Below are positions 50,305-62,662 of a DNA stretch of 64,000 bases, piece after piece. Source of the DNA: Petrolisthes cinctipes (taxonomy: Eukaryota > Arthropoda > Malacostraca > Decapoda > Porcellanidae); the NCBI GenBank assembly GCA_033782935.1, contig JAWQEG010000279.1, forward strand, positions 2,070,001 to 2,134,000. The letters run 5' to 3'. A model generated the notes under the pieces. The model saw only the letters and a program-made list of their open reading frames with translations, did not search any database and was not told the origin of the DNA. Made by a program: the position numbers and the translations under genes. Every line of letters starts with the position of its first letter. Position 1 is the first letter of the stretch.

Positions 50305-51780
50305 ATCGATTTTTAGCATGTTTTTAGCCTATATTTTGAAAATATTCTAGCAATGAGTAGGCATGTACAGATTGCTTCTGGGACCCCAAAATATTGAATT
50401 TTCGGGTGTTTTGAGCATGAATTTGAGATATAAACGGGTACTGAAGATACATGCACATATTGACTTTGGGCACCAAAAATATCGATTTTCAGCATGTTTT
50501 GGGCCTGAATTTTGAAAATACTCTAACACGGAGTAGGCATGTACAGATCGCTTCTGGGACCCCAAAATATCGAATTTTCGGGTGTTTAGGGCCAGAATTT
50601 GAAATATAAACGGGTACAGAAGATGAATGCACATATCAACTTTTGGGCACCTAAAAGATCGATTTTCAGTATGTTTTTGGCCTGTATTTTGAAAATACTC
50701 TAACACGGAGTAGGCATGTACAGATACCTTCTGGGACCTCTAAATATCGAATTTTCGGGTGTTATGGGACTGAATTTGAGATATCGATTTTTTGGCACCT
50801 AAAATGTCGATTTTTAGCATGTTTTTAGCCTATATTTTGAAAATATTCTAGCACTGTGTAGGCATGTACAGATTGCATCTGGGACCCCAAAATATTGAAT
50901 TTTCGGGTGTTTTGAGCCTGAATTTGAGATATAAACGGGTACAGAAGATACATGCACATATTGACTTTGGGCATCTAAAATATCGATTTTCAGCATGTTT
51001 TGGGCTTGTATTTTGAAAATACTCTAACACTGAGTAGGCATGTACAGATTGCTTCTGGGACCCCAAAATATCGAATTTTCGGGTGTTTTGAGCCTGAATT
51101 TGAGATATAAACGGGTACTGAAGATGCATGCACATATCGACTTTTGTGCACCTAAAAGATCGATTTTCAGTATGTTTTGAGCATGCATTTTGAAAATACT
51201 CTAACACGGAGTAGGCATGTACAGATCGCTTCTGGGACCCCTAAATATCGAATTTTCGGGTGTTTTGGGACTGAATTTGAGATATCGACTTTTTGGCACC
51301 TAAAAGATCGATTTTTAGCATGTTTTTAGCCTATATTTTGAAAATATTCTAGCAATGAGTAGGCATGTACAGATTGCTTCTGGGACCCCAAAATATTGAA
51401 TTTTAGGGTGTTTTGAGCTTGAATTTGAGATATAAACGGGTACAGAAGATACATGCACATATTGACTTTGGGCACCAAAAATATCGATTTTCAGCATGTT
51501 TTGGGCATGAATTTTGAAAATACTCTAACACTGAGTAGGCATGTACAGATTGCTTCTGGGACCCCAAAATATTGAATTTTCGGGTGTTTTGAGCCGGAAT
51601 TTGAGATATAAACGGGTACTGAAGATGCATGCACATATCGACTTTTGTGCACCTAAAACATCGATTTTCAGTATGTTTTGAGCATGTATTTTGAAAATAC
51701 TCTAACACGGAGTAGGCATGTACAGATCGCTTCTGGGACCCCTAAATATCGAATTTTCGGGTGTTTTGGGACTGAATTTG
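50305..51780 (+). repeat. Block recurring 12.36 kb downstream, copy 1
   Basis: A starts at 50305, 50806 and 51307 match 62663, 63164 and 63665 at a constant offset of 12,358 bp. Shared marks are CTAGCAATGAGTAGG, TTTTGAGCATGAATTTG with GTACTGAAGATACATG, TGTTATGGGACTG, AGATTGCATCTGGG and GGGCTTGTATTTTG. This copy has local changes of its own, such as TTTTAGGGTGTTTTGAGCTTG near 51402 and GAAATATAAACGG near 50603. Confidence 0.87.
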
Positions 51781-54700
51781 AGATATCGACTTTTTGGCAC
51801 CTAAAAGATCGATTTTTAGCATGTTTTTAGCCTATATTTTGAAAATATTCTAGCACTGAGTAGGCATGTACAGATTGCTGTTGGGACCCCAAAATATTGA
51901 ATTTTCGGTTGTTTTGAGCATGAATTTGAGATATAAACGGGTACAGAAGATGCATGCACATATCGACTTTTGGGCACCTAAAAGATCGATTTTCAGTATG
52001 TTTTTGGCCTGTATTTTGAAAATACTCTAACACGGAGTAGGCATGTACAGATATCTTCTGGGACCTCTAAATATCGAATTTTCGGGTGTTATGGGACTGA
52101 ATTTGAGATATCGATTTTTTGGCACCTAAAATGTCGATTTTTAGCATGTTTCTAGCCTATATTTTGAAAATATTCTAGCACTGTGTAGGCATGTACAGAC
52201 TGCATCTGGGACCCCAAAATATTGAATTTTCGGGTGTTTTGAGCCTGAATTTGAGATATAAACGGGTACAGAAGATACATGCACATATTGACTTTGGGCA
52301 TCTAAAATATCGATTTTCAGCATGTTTTGGGCTTTTTTTTTGAAAATACTCTAACACTGAGTAGGCATGTACAGATTGCTTCTGGGACCCCAAAATATCG
52401 AATTTTCGGGTGTTTTGAGCATGAATTTGAGATATAAACGGGTACTGAAGATGCATGCACATATCGACTTTTGTGCACCTAAAAGATCAATTTTCAGTAT
52501 GTTTTGAGCATGTATTTTGAAAATACTCTAACACGGAGTAGGCATGTACAGATCGCTTCTGGGACCCCTAAATATCGAATTTTCGGGTGTTTTGGGACTG
52601 AATTTGAGATATCGACTTTTTGGCACCTAAAAGATCGATTTTTAGCATGTTTTTTGCCTATATTTTGAAAATATTCTAGCAATGTACAGATTGCTTCTGG
52701 GACCCCAAAATATTGAATTTTCGGGTGTTTTGAGACTGAATTTGAGATATAAACGGGTACAGAAGATGCATGCACATATTGACTTAGGGCACCAAAAATA
52801 TCGATTTTCAGCATGTTTTGGGCCTTAATTTTGAAAATACTCTAACACGGAGTAGGCATGTACAGATCGCTTCTGGGACCCCAAAATATCGAATTTTCGG
52901 GTGTTTAGGGCCAGAATTTGAGATATAAACGGGTACAGAAGATGCATGCACATATCGACTTTTGGGCACCTAAAAAATCGATTTTCAGTATGTTTTTGGC
53001 CTGTATTTTGAAAATACTATAACAAGGACTAGGCATGTACAGATACCTTCTGGGACCTCTAAATATCGAATTTTCGGGTGTTTCGGGACTGAATTTGATA
53101 TATCGATTTTTTGGCACCTAAAATGTCGATTTTTAGCATGTTTTTAGCCTATATTTTGAAAATATTCTAGCACTGTGTAGGCATGTACAGATTGCTTCTT
53201 GGACCCCAAAATATTGAATTTTCGGGTGTTTTGAGCCTGAATTTGAGATATAAACGGGTACAGAAGATACATGCACATATTGACTTTGGGCATCTAAAAT
53301 ATCGATTTTCAGCATGTTTTGGGCCTGTATTTTGAAAATACTCTAACACGGAGTAGGCATGTACAGATCGCTTCTGGGACCCCAAAATATCGAATTTTCG
53401 GGTGTTTAGGGCCAGAATTTGAGATATAAACGGCTACAGAAGAAGCATGCACATATCGACTTTTGGGCACCTAAAAGATCGATTTTCAGTATGTTTTTGG
53501 CCTGTATATTGAAAATACTCTAACACGGAGTAGGCATGTACAGATACCTTCTGGGACCTCTAAATATCGAATTTTCGGGTGTTTTGGGACTGAATTTGAG
53601 ATATTGATTTTTTGGCACCTAAAATGTCGATTTTTAGCATGTTTTTAGCCTATATTTTGAAAATATTCTAGCACTGTGTAGGCATGTACAGATTGCTTCT
53701 AAGACCCCAAAATATTGAATTTTCGGGTGTTTTGAGCCTGAATTTGAGATATAAACGGGTACAGAAGATACATGTACATATTGACTTTGGGCATCTAAAA
53801 TATCGATTTTCAGCATGTTTTGGGCCTGTATTTTGAAAATATTCTAACACTGAGTAGGCATGTACAGATTGCCTCTGGGACCCCAAAATATTGAATTTTC
53901 GGGTGTTTTGAGCCTGAATTTGAGATATAAACGGGTACTGAAGATGCATGCACATATCGACTTTTGTGCACCTAAAAGATCGATTTTCAGTATGTTTTGA
54001 GCATGTATTTTGAAAATACTCTAACACGGAGTAGGCATCTACAGATCGCTTCTGGGACCCCTAAATATCGAATTTTCGGGTGTTTTGGGACTGAATTTGA
54101 GATATCGACTTTTTGGCACCTAAAAGATCGATTTTTAGCATGTTTTTAGCCTATATTTTTAAAATATTCTAGCACTGTAGAGATTGCTTCTGGGACCCCA
54201 AAATATTGAATTTTCGATTGTTTTGAGCATGAATTTGAGATATAAACGGGTACAGAAGATACATGCACATATCGTCTTTTGTGCACCTAAAAGATCGATT
54301 TTCAGTATGTTTTGAGCATGTATTTTGAAAATACTCTAACACGGAGTAGGCATGTACAGATCGCTTCTGGGACCCCTAAATATCGAATTTTCGGGTGTTT
54401 TGGGACTGAATTTGAGATATCGACTTTTTGGCAACTAAAAGATCGATTTTTAGCATGTTTTTAGCCTATATTTTGAAAATATTCTAGCACTGAGTAGGCA
54501 TGTACAGATTGCTTCTGGGACCCCAAAATATTGAATTTTCGGGTGTGTTGAGCCTGAATTTGAGATATAAACGGGTACAGAAGATACATGCAGATATTGA
54601 CTTTGGGCACCAAAAATATCGATTTTCAGCATGTTTTGGGAATTAATTTTGAAAATACTCTAACAATGAGTAGGCATGTACATATTGCTTCTGGGACCCC

Positions 54701-54819
54701 AAAATATTGAATTTTCGGGTGTTTTGAGCCTGAATTTGAGATATAAACGGGTACTGAAGATGCATGCACATATCGACTTTTGTGCACCTAAAAGATCGAT
54801 TTTCAGTATGTTTTGAGCA
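51781..54819 (+). repeat. Trimers with scattered private variants
   Basis: Ordinary satellite. It includes a T9 run (52333-52341), 10-bp-deleted A monomers near 52676 and 54171 (the latter CACTGTAGAGATTGC), TTTCGGGACTG near 53082 and an A/B hybrid with TCGATTGTTTTGAGCATG near 54218. That hybrid mark recurs near 55857 and 60282. Confidence 0.84.
52333..52341 (+). repeat. T9 homopolymer in a B monomer
   Basis: GGGCTTGTATTTTG, the local form of this B monomer, is here GGGC followed by nine T. It is independent of the T11 tracts at 7-16 kb, because it lies in a B, not a C, monomer. Confidence 0.93.
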
Positions 54820-56090
54820 TGTATTTTGAAATTACTCTAACACGGAATAGGCATGTACAGATCGCTTCTGGGACCCCTAAATATCGAATTTTCGGGTGTT
54901 TTGGTACTGAATTTGAGATATCGGATTTTTGGCACCTAAAAGATCGATTTTTAGCATGTTTTTAGCCTATATTTTGAAAATATTCTAGCACTGTGTAGGC
55001 ATGTACAGATTGCTTCTGGGACCCCAAAATATTGAATTTTCGGGTGTTTTGAGCCTGAATTTGAGATATAAACGGGTACTGAAGATTCATGCACATATCG
55101 ACTTTTGTGCACCTAAAAGATCGATTTTCAGTATGTTTTGAGCATGTATTTTGAAAATACTCTAACACGGAGTAGGCATGTACAGATCGCTTCTGGGACC
55201 CCTAAATATCGAATTTTCGGGTGTTTTGGGACTGAATTTGAGATATCGACTTTAGTGCACCTAAAAGATCGATTTTTAGCATGTTTTTAGCCTATATTTT
55301 GAAAATATTCTAGCACTGTAGAGATTGCTTCTGGGACCCTAAAATATTGAATTTTCGGGTGTTTTGAGCCTGAATTTGAAATATAAACGGGTACAGAAGA
55401 TACATGCACATATTGACTTTGGGCACCAAAAATATCGATTTTCAGCATGTTTTGGGCCTGAATTTTGAAAATACTCTAACAAGGAGTAGGCATGTACAGA
55501 TCGCTTCTGGGACCCCAAAATATCGAATTTTCGGGTGTTTAGGGCCAGAATTTGAGATATAAACGGGTACAGAAGATGCATGCACATATCGACTTTTGGG
55601 CACCTTAAAGAACGATTTTCAGTAGGATTTTGGCCTGTATTTTGAAAATACTCTAACAAGGAGTAGGCATGTACAGATACCTTCTGGGACCTCTAAATAT
55701 CGAATTTTCGGGTGTTTTGGGACTGAATTTGAGATATCGATTTTTTGGCACCTAAAATGTCGATTTTTAGCATGTTTTTAGCCTATATTTTGAAAATATT
55801 CTAGCACTGTGTAGGCATGTACAGATTGCTTCTGGGACCCCAAAATATTGAATTTTCGATTGTTTTGAGCATGAATTTGAGATATAAACGGGTACAGAAG
55901 ATACATGCACATATCGACTTTTGTGCACCTAAAAGATCGATTTTCAGTATGTTTTGAGCCTGTATTTTGAAAATACTCTAACACGGAGTAGGCATGTACA
56001 GATCGCTTCTGGGACCCCTAAATATCGAATTTTCGGGTGTTTTGGGACTGAATTTGAGATATCGACTTTTTGGCACCTAAAAGATCGATT
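54820..56090 (+). repeat. 4,426-bp-spaced block, copy 1
   Basis: Matches about 59246-60516. Shared rare marks are TTTTGAAATTACTC with ACACGGAATAGGC, TTTTGGTACTGAATTTG, CACTGTAGAGATTGC (55315 and 59741), GCACCTTAAAGA, CAGTAGGATTTTGGCC and TCGATTGTTTTGAGCATG. Confidence 0.86.
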
Positions 56091-56820
56091 TTTAGCATGT
56101 TTTTAGCCTATATTTTGAAAATATTCTAGCACTGAGTAGGCATGTACAGATTGCTTCTGGGACCCCAAAATATTGAATTTTCGGGTGTTTTGAGCCTGAA
56201 TTTGAGATATAAACGGGTACAGAAGATACATGCACATATTGACTTTTGTGCACCTAAAAGATCGATATTTAGTATGTTTTGAGCATGTATTTTGAAAATA
56301 CTCTAACACGGAGTAGGCATGTACAGATCGCTTCTGGAACCCCTAAATATCGAATTTTCGGGTGTTTTGGGACTGAATTTGAGATATCGACTTTTTGGCA
56401 CCTAAAAGATCGATTTTTAGCATGTTTTTAGCCTATATTTTGAAAATATTCTAGCACTGAGTAGGCATGTACAGATTGCTTCAGGGACCCCAAAATATTG
56501 AATTTTCGGGTGTTTTGAGCCTGAATTTGAGATATAAACGGGTACAGAAGATACATGCACATATTGACTTTGGGCACCAAAAATATCGATTTTCATCATG
56601 TTTTGGGCCTGAATTTTGAAAATACTCTAACACGGAGTAGGCATGTACAGATCGCTTCTGGGACCCCAAAATATCGAATTTTCGGGTGTTTATGGCCAGA
56701 ATTTGAGATATAAACGGGTACAGAAGATGCATGCACATATCGACTTTTGGGCACCTAAAAGATCGATTTTCAGTATGTTTTGAGCATGTATTTTGAAAAT
56801 ACTCTAACACGGAGTAGGCA
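56091..56820 (+). repeat. 4,750-bp-spaced block, copy 1
   Basis: Matches about 60841-61560. Shared marks are ATCGATATTTAGTATG, GCTTCTGGAAC and TTTTCATCATGTTTTGGGCC. TTTATGGCCAG near 56690 is not in the downstream copy but is in 58330, so this block is a mosaic of two families. Confidence 0.85.
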
Positions 56821-56909
56821 TGTACAGATCGCTTCTGGGACCCCTAAATATCGAATTTTCGGGTGTTTTGGGACTGAATTTGAGATATCGACTTTTTGGC
56901 ACCTAAAAG

Positions 56910-57300
56910 ATCGATTTTTAGCATGTTTTTAGCCTATATTTTGAAAATATTCTAGCACTGTGTAGGCATGTACAGATTGCTTCTGGGACCCCAAAATATT
57001 GAATTTTCGGGTGTTTTGAGCCTGAATTTGAGATATAAACGGGTACTGAAGATGCATGCACATATTCACTTTTGTGCACCTAAAAGATCGATTTTCAGTA
57101 TGTTTTGAGCATGTATTTTGAAAATACTCTAACACGGAGTAGGCATGTACAGATCGCTTCTGGGACCCCTAAATATCGAATTTTCGGGTGTTTTGGGACT
57201 GAATTTGAGATATCGACTTTTTGGCACCTAAAAGATCGATTTTTAGCATGTTTTTAGCCTATATTTTGAAAATATTCTAGCACTGTACAGATTGCTTCTG
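56910..57300 (+). repeat. 1,642-bp-spaced block, copy 1
   Basis: A starts at 56910 and 58552 are 1,642 bp apart. ATATTCACTTTTGTGC (57062 and 58704) and, upstream, TTTATGGCCAG are shared and rare. Homology spans about 56620-57300 and 58262-58940. Confidence 0.86.
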
Positions 57301-58551
57301 GGACCCCAAAATATTGAATTTTCGGGTGTTTTGAGCCTGAATTTGAGATATAAACGGGTACAGAAGATACATGCACATATTGACTTTTGGGCATCTAAAA
57401 GATCGAATTTCAGTATGTTTTTGGCCTGTATTTTGAAAATACTCTAACACGGAGTAAGCATGTACAGATACCTTCTGGGAAATCTAAATATCGAATTTTC
57501 GGGTGTTTTGGGCCAGAATTTGAGATATCGATTTTTTGGCACCTAAAATGTCGATTTTTAGCATGTTTTTAGTCTATATTTTGAAAATATTCTAGCACTG
57601 TGTAGGCATGTACAGATTGCTTCTGGGCCCCCAAAATATTGAATTTTCGGGGGTTTTGAGCCTGAATTTGAGATATAAACGGGTACAGAAGATACATGCA
57701 CATATTGACTTTGGGCATCTAAAATATCGATTTTCAGCATGTTTTGGGCCTGAATTTTGAAAATACTCTAACACGGAGTAGGCATGTACAGATTGCTTCT
57801 GGGACCCAAAAATATTGAATTTTCGGGTGTTTTGAGCCTGAATTTGAGATATAAACGGGTACTGAAGATGCATGCATATATCGACTTTTGTGCACCTAAA
57901 AGATCGATTTTCAGTATGTTTTGAGCATGTATTTTGAAAATACTCTAACACGGAGTAGGCATGTACAGATCGCTTCTGGGACCCCTAAATATCGAATTTT
58001 CGGGTGTTTGGGGACTGAATTTGAGATATCGACTTTTTGGCACCTAAAAGATCGATTTTTAGCATGTTTTTAGCCTATATTTTGAAAATATTCTAGCACT
58101 GAGTAGGCATGTACAGATTGCTTCTGGGACCCCAAAATATTGAATTTTCGGGTGTTTTGAGCCTGAATTTGAGATATAAACGGGTACAGAAGATACATGC
58201 ACATATTGACTTTGGGCACTAAAAATATCGATTTTCAGCATGTTTTGGGCCTGAATTTTGAAAATACTCTAACACGGAGTAGGCATGTACAGATCGCTTC
58301 TGGGACCCCAAAATATCGAATTTTCGGGTGTTTATGGCCAGAATTTGAGATATAAACGGGTACAGAAGATGCATGCACATATCGACTTTTGGGCACCTAA
58401 AAGATCGATTTTCAGTATGTTTTGAGCATGTATTTTGAAAATACTCTAACACGGAGTAGGCATGTACAGATCGCTTCTGGGACCCCTAAATATCGAATTT
58501 TCGGGTGTTTTGGGACTGAATTTGAGATATCGACTTTTTGGCACCTAAAAG
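57301..58551 (+). repeat. Trimers between 1,642-bp-spaced blocks
   Basis: Ordinary satellite. It contains a C that reads TTTTGGGCCAGAATTTGAG near 57500 (a B-II phrase inside a C), GGGAAATCTAAAT near 57478 and an A with TTTTTAGTCTATATTTTG near 57563. Confidence 0.83.
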
Positions 58552-59245
58552 ATCGATTTTTAGCATGTTTTTAGCCTATATTTTGAAAATATTCTAGCAC
58601 TGTGTAGGCATGTACAGATTGCTTCTGGGACCCCAAAATATTGAATTTTCGGGTGTTTTGAGCCTGAATTTGAGATATAAACGGGTACTGAAGATGCATG
58701 CACATATTCACTTTTGTGCACCTAAAAGATCGATTTTCAGTATGTTTTGAGCATGTATTTTGAAAATACTCTAACACGGAGTAGGCATGTACAGATCGCT
58801 TCTGGGACCCCTAAATATCGAATTTTCGGGTGTTTTGGGACTGAATTTGAGATATCGACTTTTTGGCACCTAAAAGATCGATTTTTATCATGTTTTTAGC
58901 CTATATTTTGAAAATATTCTAGCACTGTAGAGATTGCTTCTGGGACCCCAAAATATTGAATGTTCGGGTGTTTTGAGCCTGAATTTGAAATATAAACGGG
59001 TACAGAAGATACATGCACATATTGACTTTGGGCACCAAAAATATCGATTTTCAGCATGTTTTAAGCCTGAATTTTGAAAATACTCTAACACGGAGTAGGC
59101 ATGTACAGATCGCTTCTGGGACCCCAAAATATCGAATTTTCGGGTGTTTAGGGCCAGAATTTGAGATATAAACGGGTACAGAAGATGCATGCACATATCG
59201 ACTTTTGGGCACCTAAAAGATCGATTTTCAGTATGTTTTGAGCAT
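58552..59245 (+). repeat. 1,642-bp-spaced block, copy 2, and following trimer
   Basis: Repeats ATATTCACTTTTGTGC, then an A with ATTTTTATCATG and CACTGTAGAGATTGC, then leads into the 4,426-bp-spaced block. Confidence 0.84.
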
Positions 59246-60516
59246 GTATTTTGAAATTACTCTAACACGGAATAGGCATGTACAGATCGCTTCTGGGACC
59301 CCTAAATATCGAATTTTCGGGTGTTTTGGTACTGAATTTGAGATATCGACTTTTTGGCACCTAAAAGATCGATTTTTAGCATGTTTTTAGCCTATATTTT
59401 GAAAATATTCTAGCACTGTGTAGGCATGTACAGATTGCTTCTGGGACCCCAAAATATTGAATTTTCGGGTGTTTTGAGCCTGAATTTGAGATATAAACGG
59501 GTACTGAAGATGCATGCACATATCGACTTTTGTGCACCTAAAAGATCGATTTTCAGTATGTTTTGAGCATGTATTTTGAAAATACTCTAACACGGAGTAG
59601 GCATGTACAGATCGCTTCTAGGACCCCTAAATATCGAATTTTCGGGTGTTTTGGGACTAAATTTGAGATATCGACTTTTTGGCACCTAAAAGATCGATTT
59701 TTAGCATGTTTTTAGCCTATATTTTTTAAAATATTCTAGCACTGTAGAGATTGCTTCTGGGACCCCAAAATATTGAATTTTCGGGTGTTTTGAGCCTGAA
59801 TTTGAAATATAAACGGGTACAGAAGATACATGCACATATTGACTTTGGGCACCAAAAATATCGATTTTCAGCATGTTTTGGGCCTGAATTTTGAAAATAC
59901 TCTAACACGGTGTAGGCATGTACAGATCGCTTCTGGGACCCCAAAATATCGAATTTTCGGGTTTTTAGGGCCAGAATTTGAGATATAAACGGGTACAGAA
60001 GATGCATGCACATATCGACTTTTGGGCACCTTAAAGATCGATTTTCAGTAGGATTTTGGCCTGTATTTTGAAAATACTCTAACAAGGAGTAGGCATGTAC
60101 AGATACCTTCTGGGACCTCTAAATATCGAATTTTCGGGTGTTTTGGGACTGAATTTGAGATATCGATTTTTTGGCACCTAAAATGTCGATTTTTAGCATG
60201 TTTTTAGCCTATATTTTGAAAATATTCTAGCACTGTGTAGGCATGTACAGGTTGCTTCTGGGACCCCAAAATATTGAATTTTCGATTGTTTTGAGCATGA
60301 ATTTGAGATATAAACGGGTACAGAAGATACATGCACATATCGACTTTTGTGCACCTAAAAGATCGATTTTCAGTATGTTTTTGGCCTATATTTTGAAAAT
60401 ACTCTAACACGGAGTAGGCATGTACAGATACCTTCTGGGACCTCTAAATATCGAATTTTCGGGTGTTTTGGGACTGAATTTGAGATATCGACTTTTTGGC
60501 ACCTAAAAGATCGATT
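59246..60516 (+). repeat. 4,426-bp-spaced block, copy 2
   Basis: Second copy of 54820-56090. Differences seen are CTATATTTTTTAAAATATTC near 59720, CACGGTGTAGG near 59906, GTTTTTAGGGCC near 59962 and CAGGTTGCTTC near 60248. Confidence 0.86.
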
Positions 60517-62012
60517 TTTAGCATGTTTTTAGCCTATATTTTGAAAATATTCTAGCTCTGAGTAGGCATGTACAGATTGCTTCTGGGACCCCAAAATATT
60601 GAATTTTCGGGTGTTTTGAGCCTGAATTTGAGATATAAACGGGTACAGAAGATACATGCACATATTGACTTTGGGCACTAAAAATATCGATTTTCAGCAT
60701 GTTTTGGGCCTGAATTTTGAAAATACTCTAACACGGAGTAGGCATGTACAGATCGCTTCTGGGACCCCTAAATATCGAATTTTCGGGTGTTTTGGTACTG
60801 AATTTGAGATATCGACTTTTTGGCACCTAAAAGATCGATTTTTAGCATGTTTTTAGCCTATATTTTGAAAATATTCTAGCACTGAGTAGGCATGTACAGA
60901 TTGCTTCTGGGACCCCAAAATATTGAATTTTCGGGTGTTTTGAGCCTGAATTTGAGATATAAACGGGTACAGAAGATACATGCACATATTGACTTTTGTG
61001 CACCTAAAAGATCGATATTTAGTATGTTTTGAGCATGTATTTTGAAAATACTCTAACACGGAGTAGGCATGTACAGATCGCTTCTGGAACTCCTAAATAT
61101 CGAATTTTCGTGTGTTTTGGGACTGAATTTGAGATATCGACTTTTTGGCACCTAAAAGATCGAATTTTAGCATGTTTTTAGCCTATATTTTGAAAATATT
61201 CTAGCACTGAGTAGGCATGTACAGATTGCTTCTGGGACCCCGAAATATTGAATTTTCGGGTGTTTTGAGCCTGAATTTGAGATATAAACGGGTACAGAAG
61301 ATACATGCACATATTGACTTTGGGCACCAAAAATATCGATTTTCATCATGTTTTGGGCCTGAATTTTGAAAATACTCTAACACGGAGTAGGCATGTACAG
61401 ATCGCTTCTGGGACCCCAAAATATCGAATTTTCGGGTGTTTAGGGCCAGAATTTGAGATATAAACGGGTACAGAAGATGCATGCACATATCGACTTTTGG
61501 GCACCTAAAAGATCGATTTTCAGTATGTTTTTGGCCTGTATTTTGAAAATACTCTAACACGGAGTAGGCATGTACAGATACCTTCTGGGACCTCTAAATA
61601 TCGAATTTTCGGGTGTTTTGGGACTGAATTTGAGATATCGACTTTTTGGCACCTAAAAGATCGATTTTTAGCATGTTTTTAGCCTATATTTTGAAAATAT
61701 TCTAGCACTGAGTAGGCATGTACAGATTGCTTCTGGGACCCAAAAATTTTGAATTTTCGGGTGTTTTGAGCCTGAATTTGAAATATAAACGGGTACAAAA
61801 GATACATGCACATATTGACTTTGGGCACCAAAAATATCGATTTTCAGCATGTTTTGGGCCTGAATTTTGAAAATACTCTAACACTGAGTAGGCATGTACA
61901 GATTGCTTCTGGGACCCCAAAATATTGAATTTTCGGGTGTTTTGAGCCTGAATTTGAGATATAAAAGGGTACTGAAGATGCATGCACATATCGACTTTTG
62001 TGCACCTAAAAG
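60517..62012 (+). repeat. 4,750-bp-spaced block, copy 2, and following trimers
   Basis: About 60841-61560 matches 56091-56820. The rest is regular A-II/B-II/C-II trimers with private changes such as GGGACCCAAAAATTTTG near 61736 and GTACAAAAGATACATG near 61794. Confidence 0.84.
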
Positions 62013-62189
62013 ATCGATTTTCATTATGTTTTGAGCATGTATTTTGAAAATACTCTAACACGGAGTAGACATTTACAGATCGCTTCTGGGACCCCTAAAT
62101 ATCGAATTTTCGGGTGTTTCGAGCCTGAATTTGAGATATAAACGGGTACTGAAGATGCATGCACATATCGACTTTTGTGCACCTAAAAG
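62013..62189 (+). repeat. C/B hybrid monomer from a one-monomer duplication
   Basis: A 177-bp monomer that starts as C-I (GAGCATG, ACCCCTAAAT) and ends as B-I (TTTCGAGCCTG, AAACGGGTACTGAAG). It is followed by an ordinary C (62190-62337) sharing the rare phrase GTAGACATTTACAGATCGC (62065 and 62242, 177 bp apart). A single monomer step of unequal exchange explains it. Confidence 0.9.
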
Positions 62190-62662
62190 ATCGATTTTCA
62201 GTATGTTTTGAGCATGTATTTTGAAAATACTCTAAAACGGAGTAGACATTTACAGATCGCTTTTGGGACCCCTAAATATCGAATTTTCGGGTGTTTTGGG
62301 ACTGAATTTGAGATATCGACTTTTTGGCACCTAAAAGATCGATTTTTAGCATGTTTTTAGCCTATATTTTGAAAATATTCTAGCACTGGGTAGGCTTGTA
62401 CAGATTGCTTCTAAGACCCCAAAATATTGAATTTTCGGGTGTTTTGAGCCTGAATTTGAGATATAAAAGGGTACTGAAGATGCATGCACATATCGACTTT
62501 TGTGCACCTAAAAGATCGATTTTCAGTATGTTTTGAGCATGTATTTTGAAAATACTCTAACAAGGAGTAAGCATGTACAGATCGCTTCTGGGACCCCTAA
62601 ATATCGAATTTTCGGGTGTTTTGGGACTGAATTTGATATATCGACTTTTTGGCACCTAAAAG
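62190..62662 (+). repeat. C monomer, then A/B-hybrid dimer
   Basis: After the C at 62190-62337 comes an A/B hybrid with CACTGGGTAGGCTTG and TATAAAAGGGTAC, then a C reading TTTGATATATCGACTTTTTG. The A/B hybrid plus C gives a 325-bp dimer starting at 62338. Confidence 0.85.
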
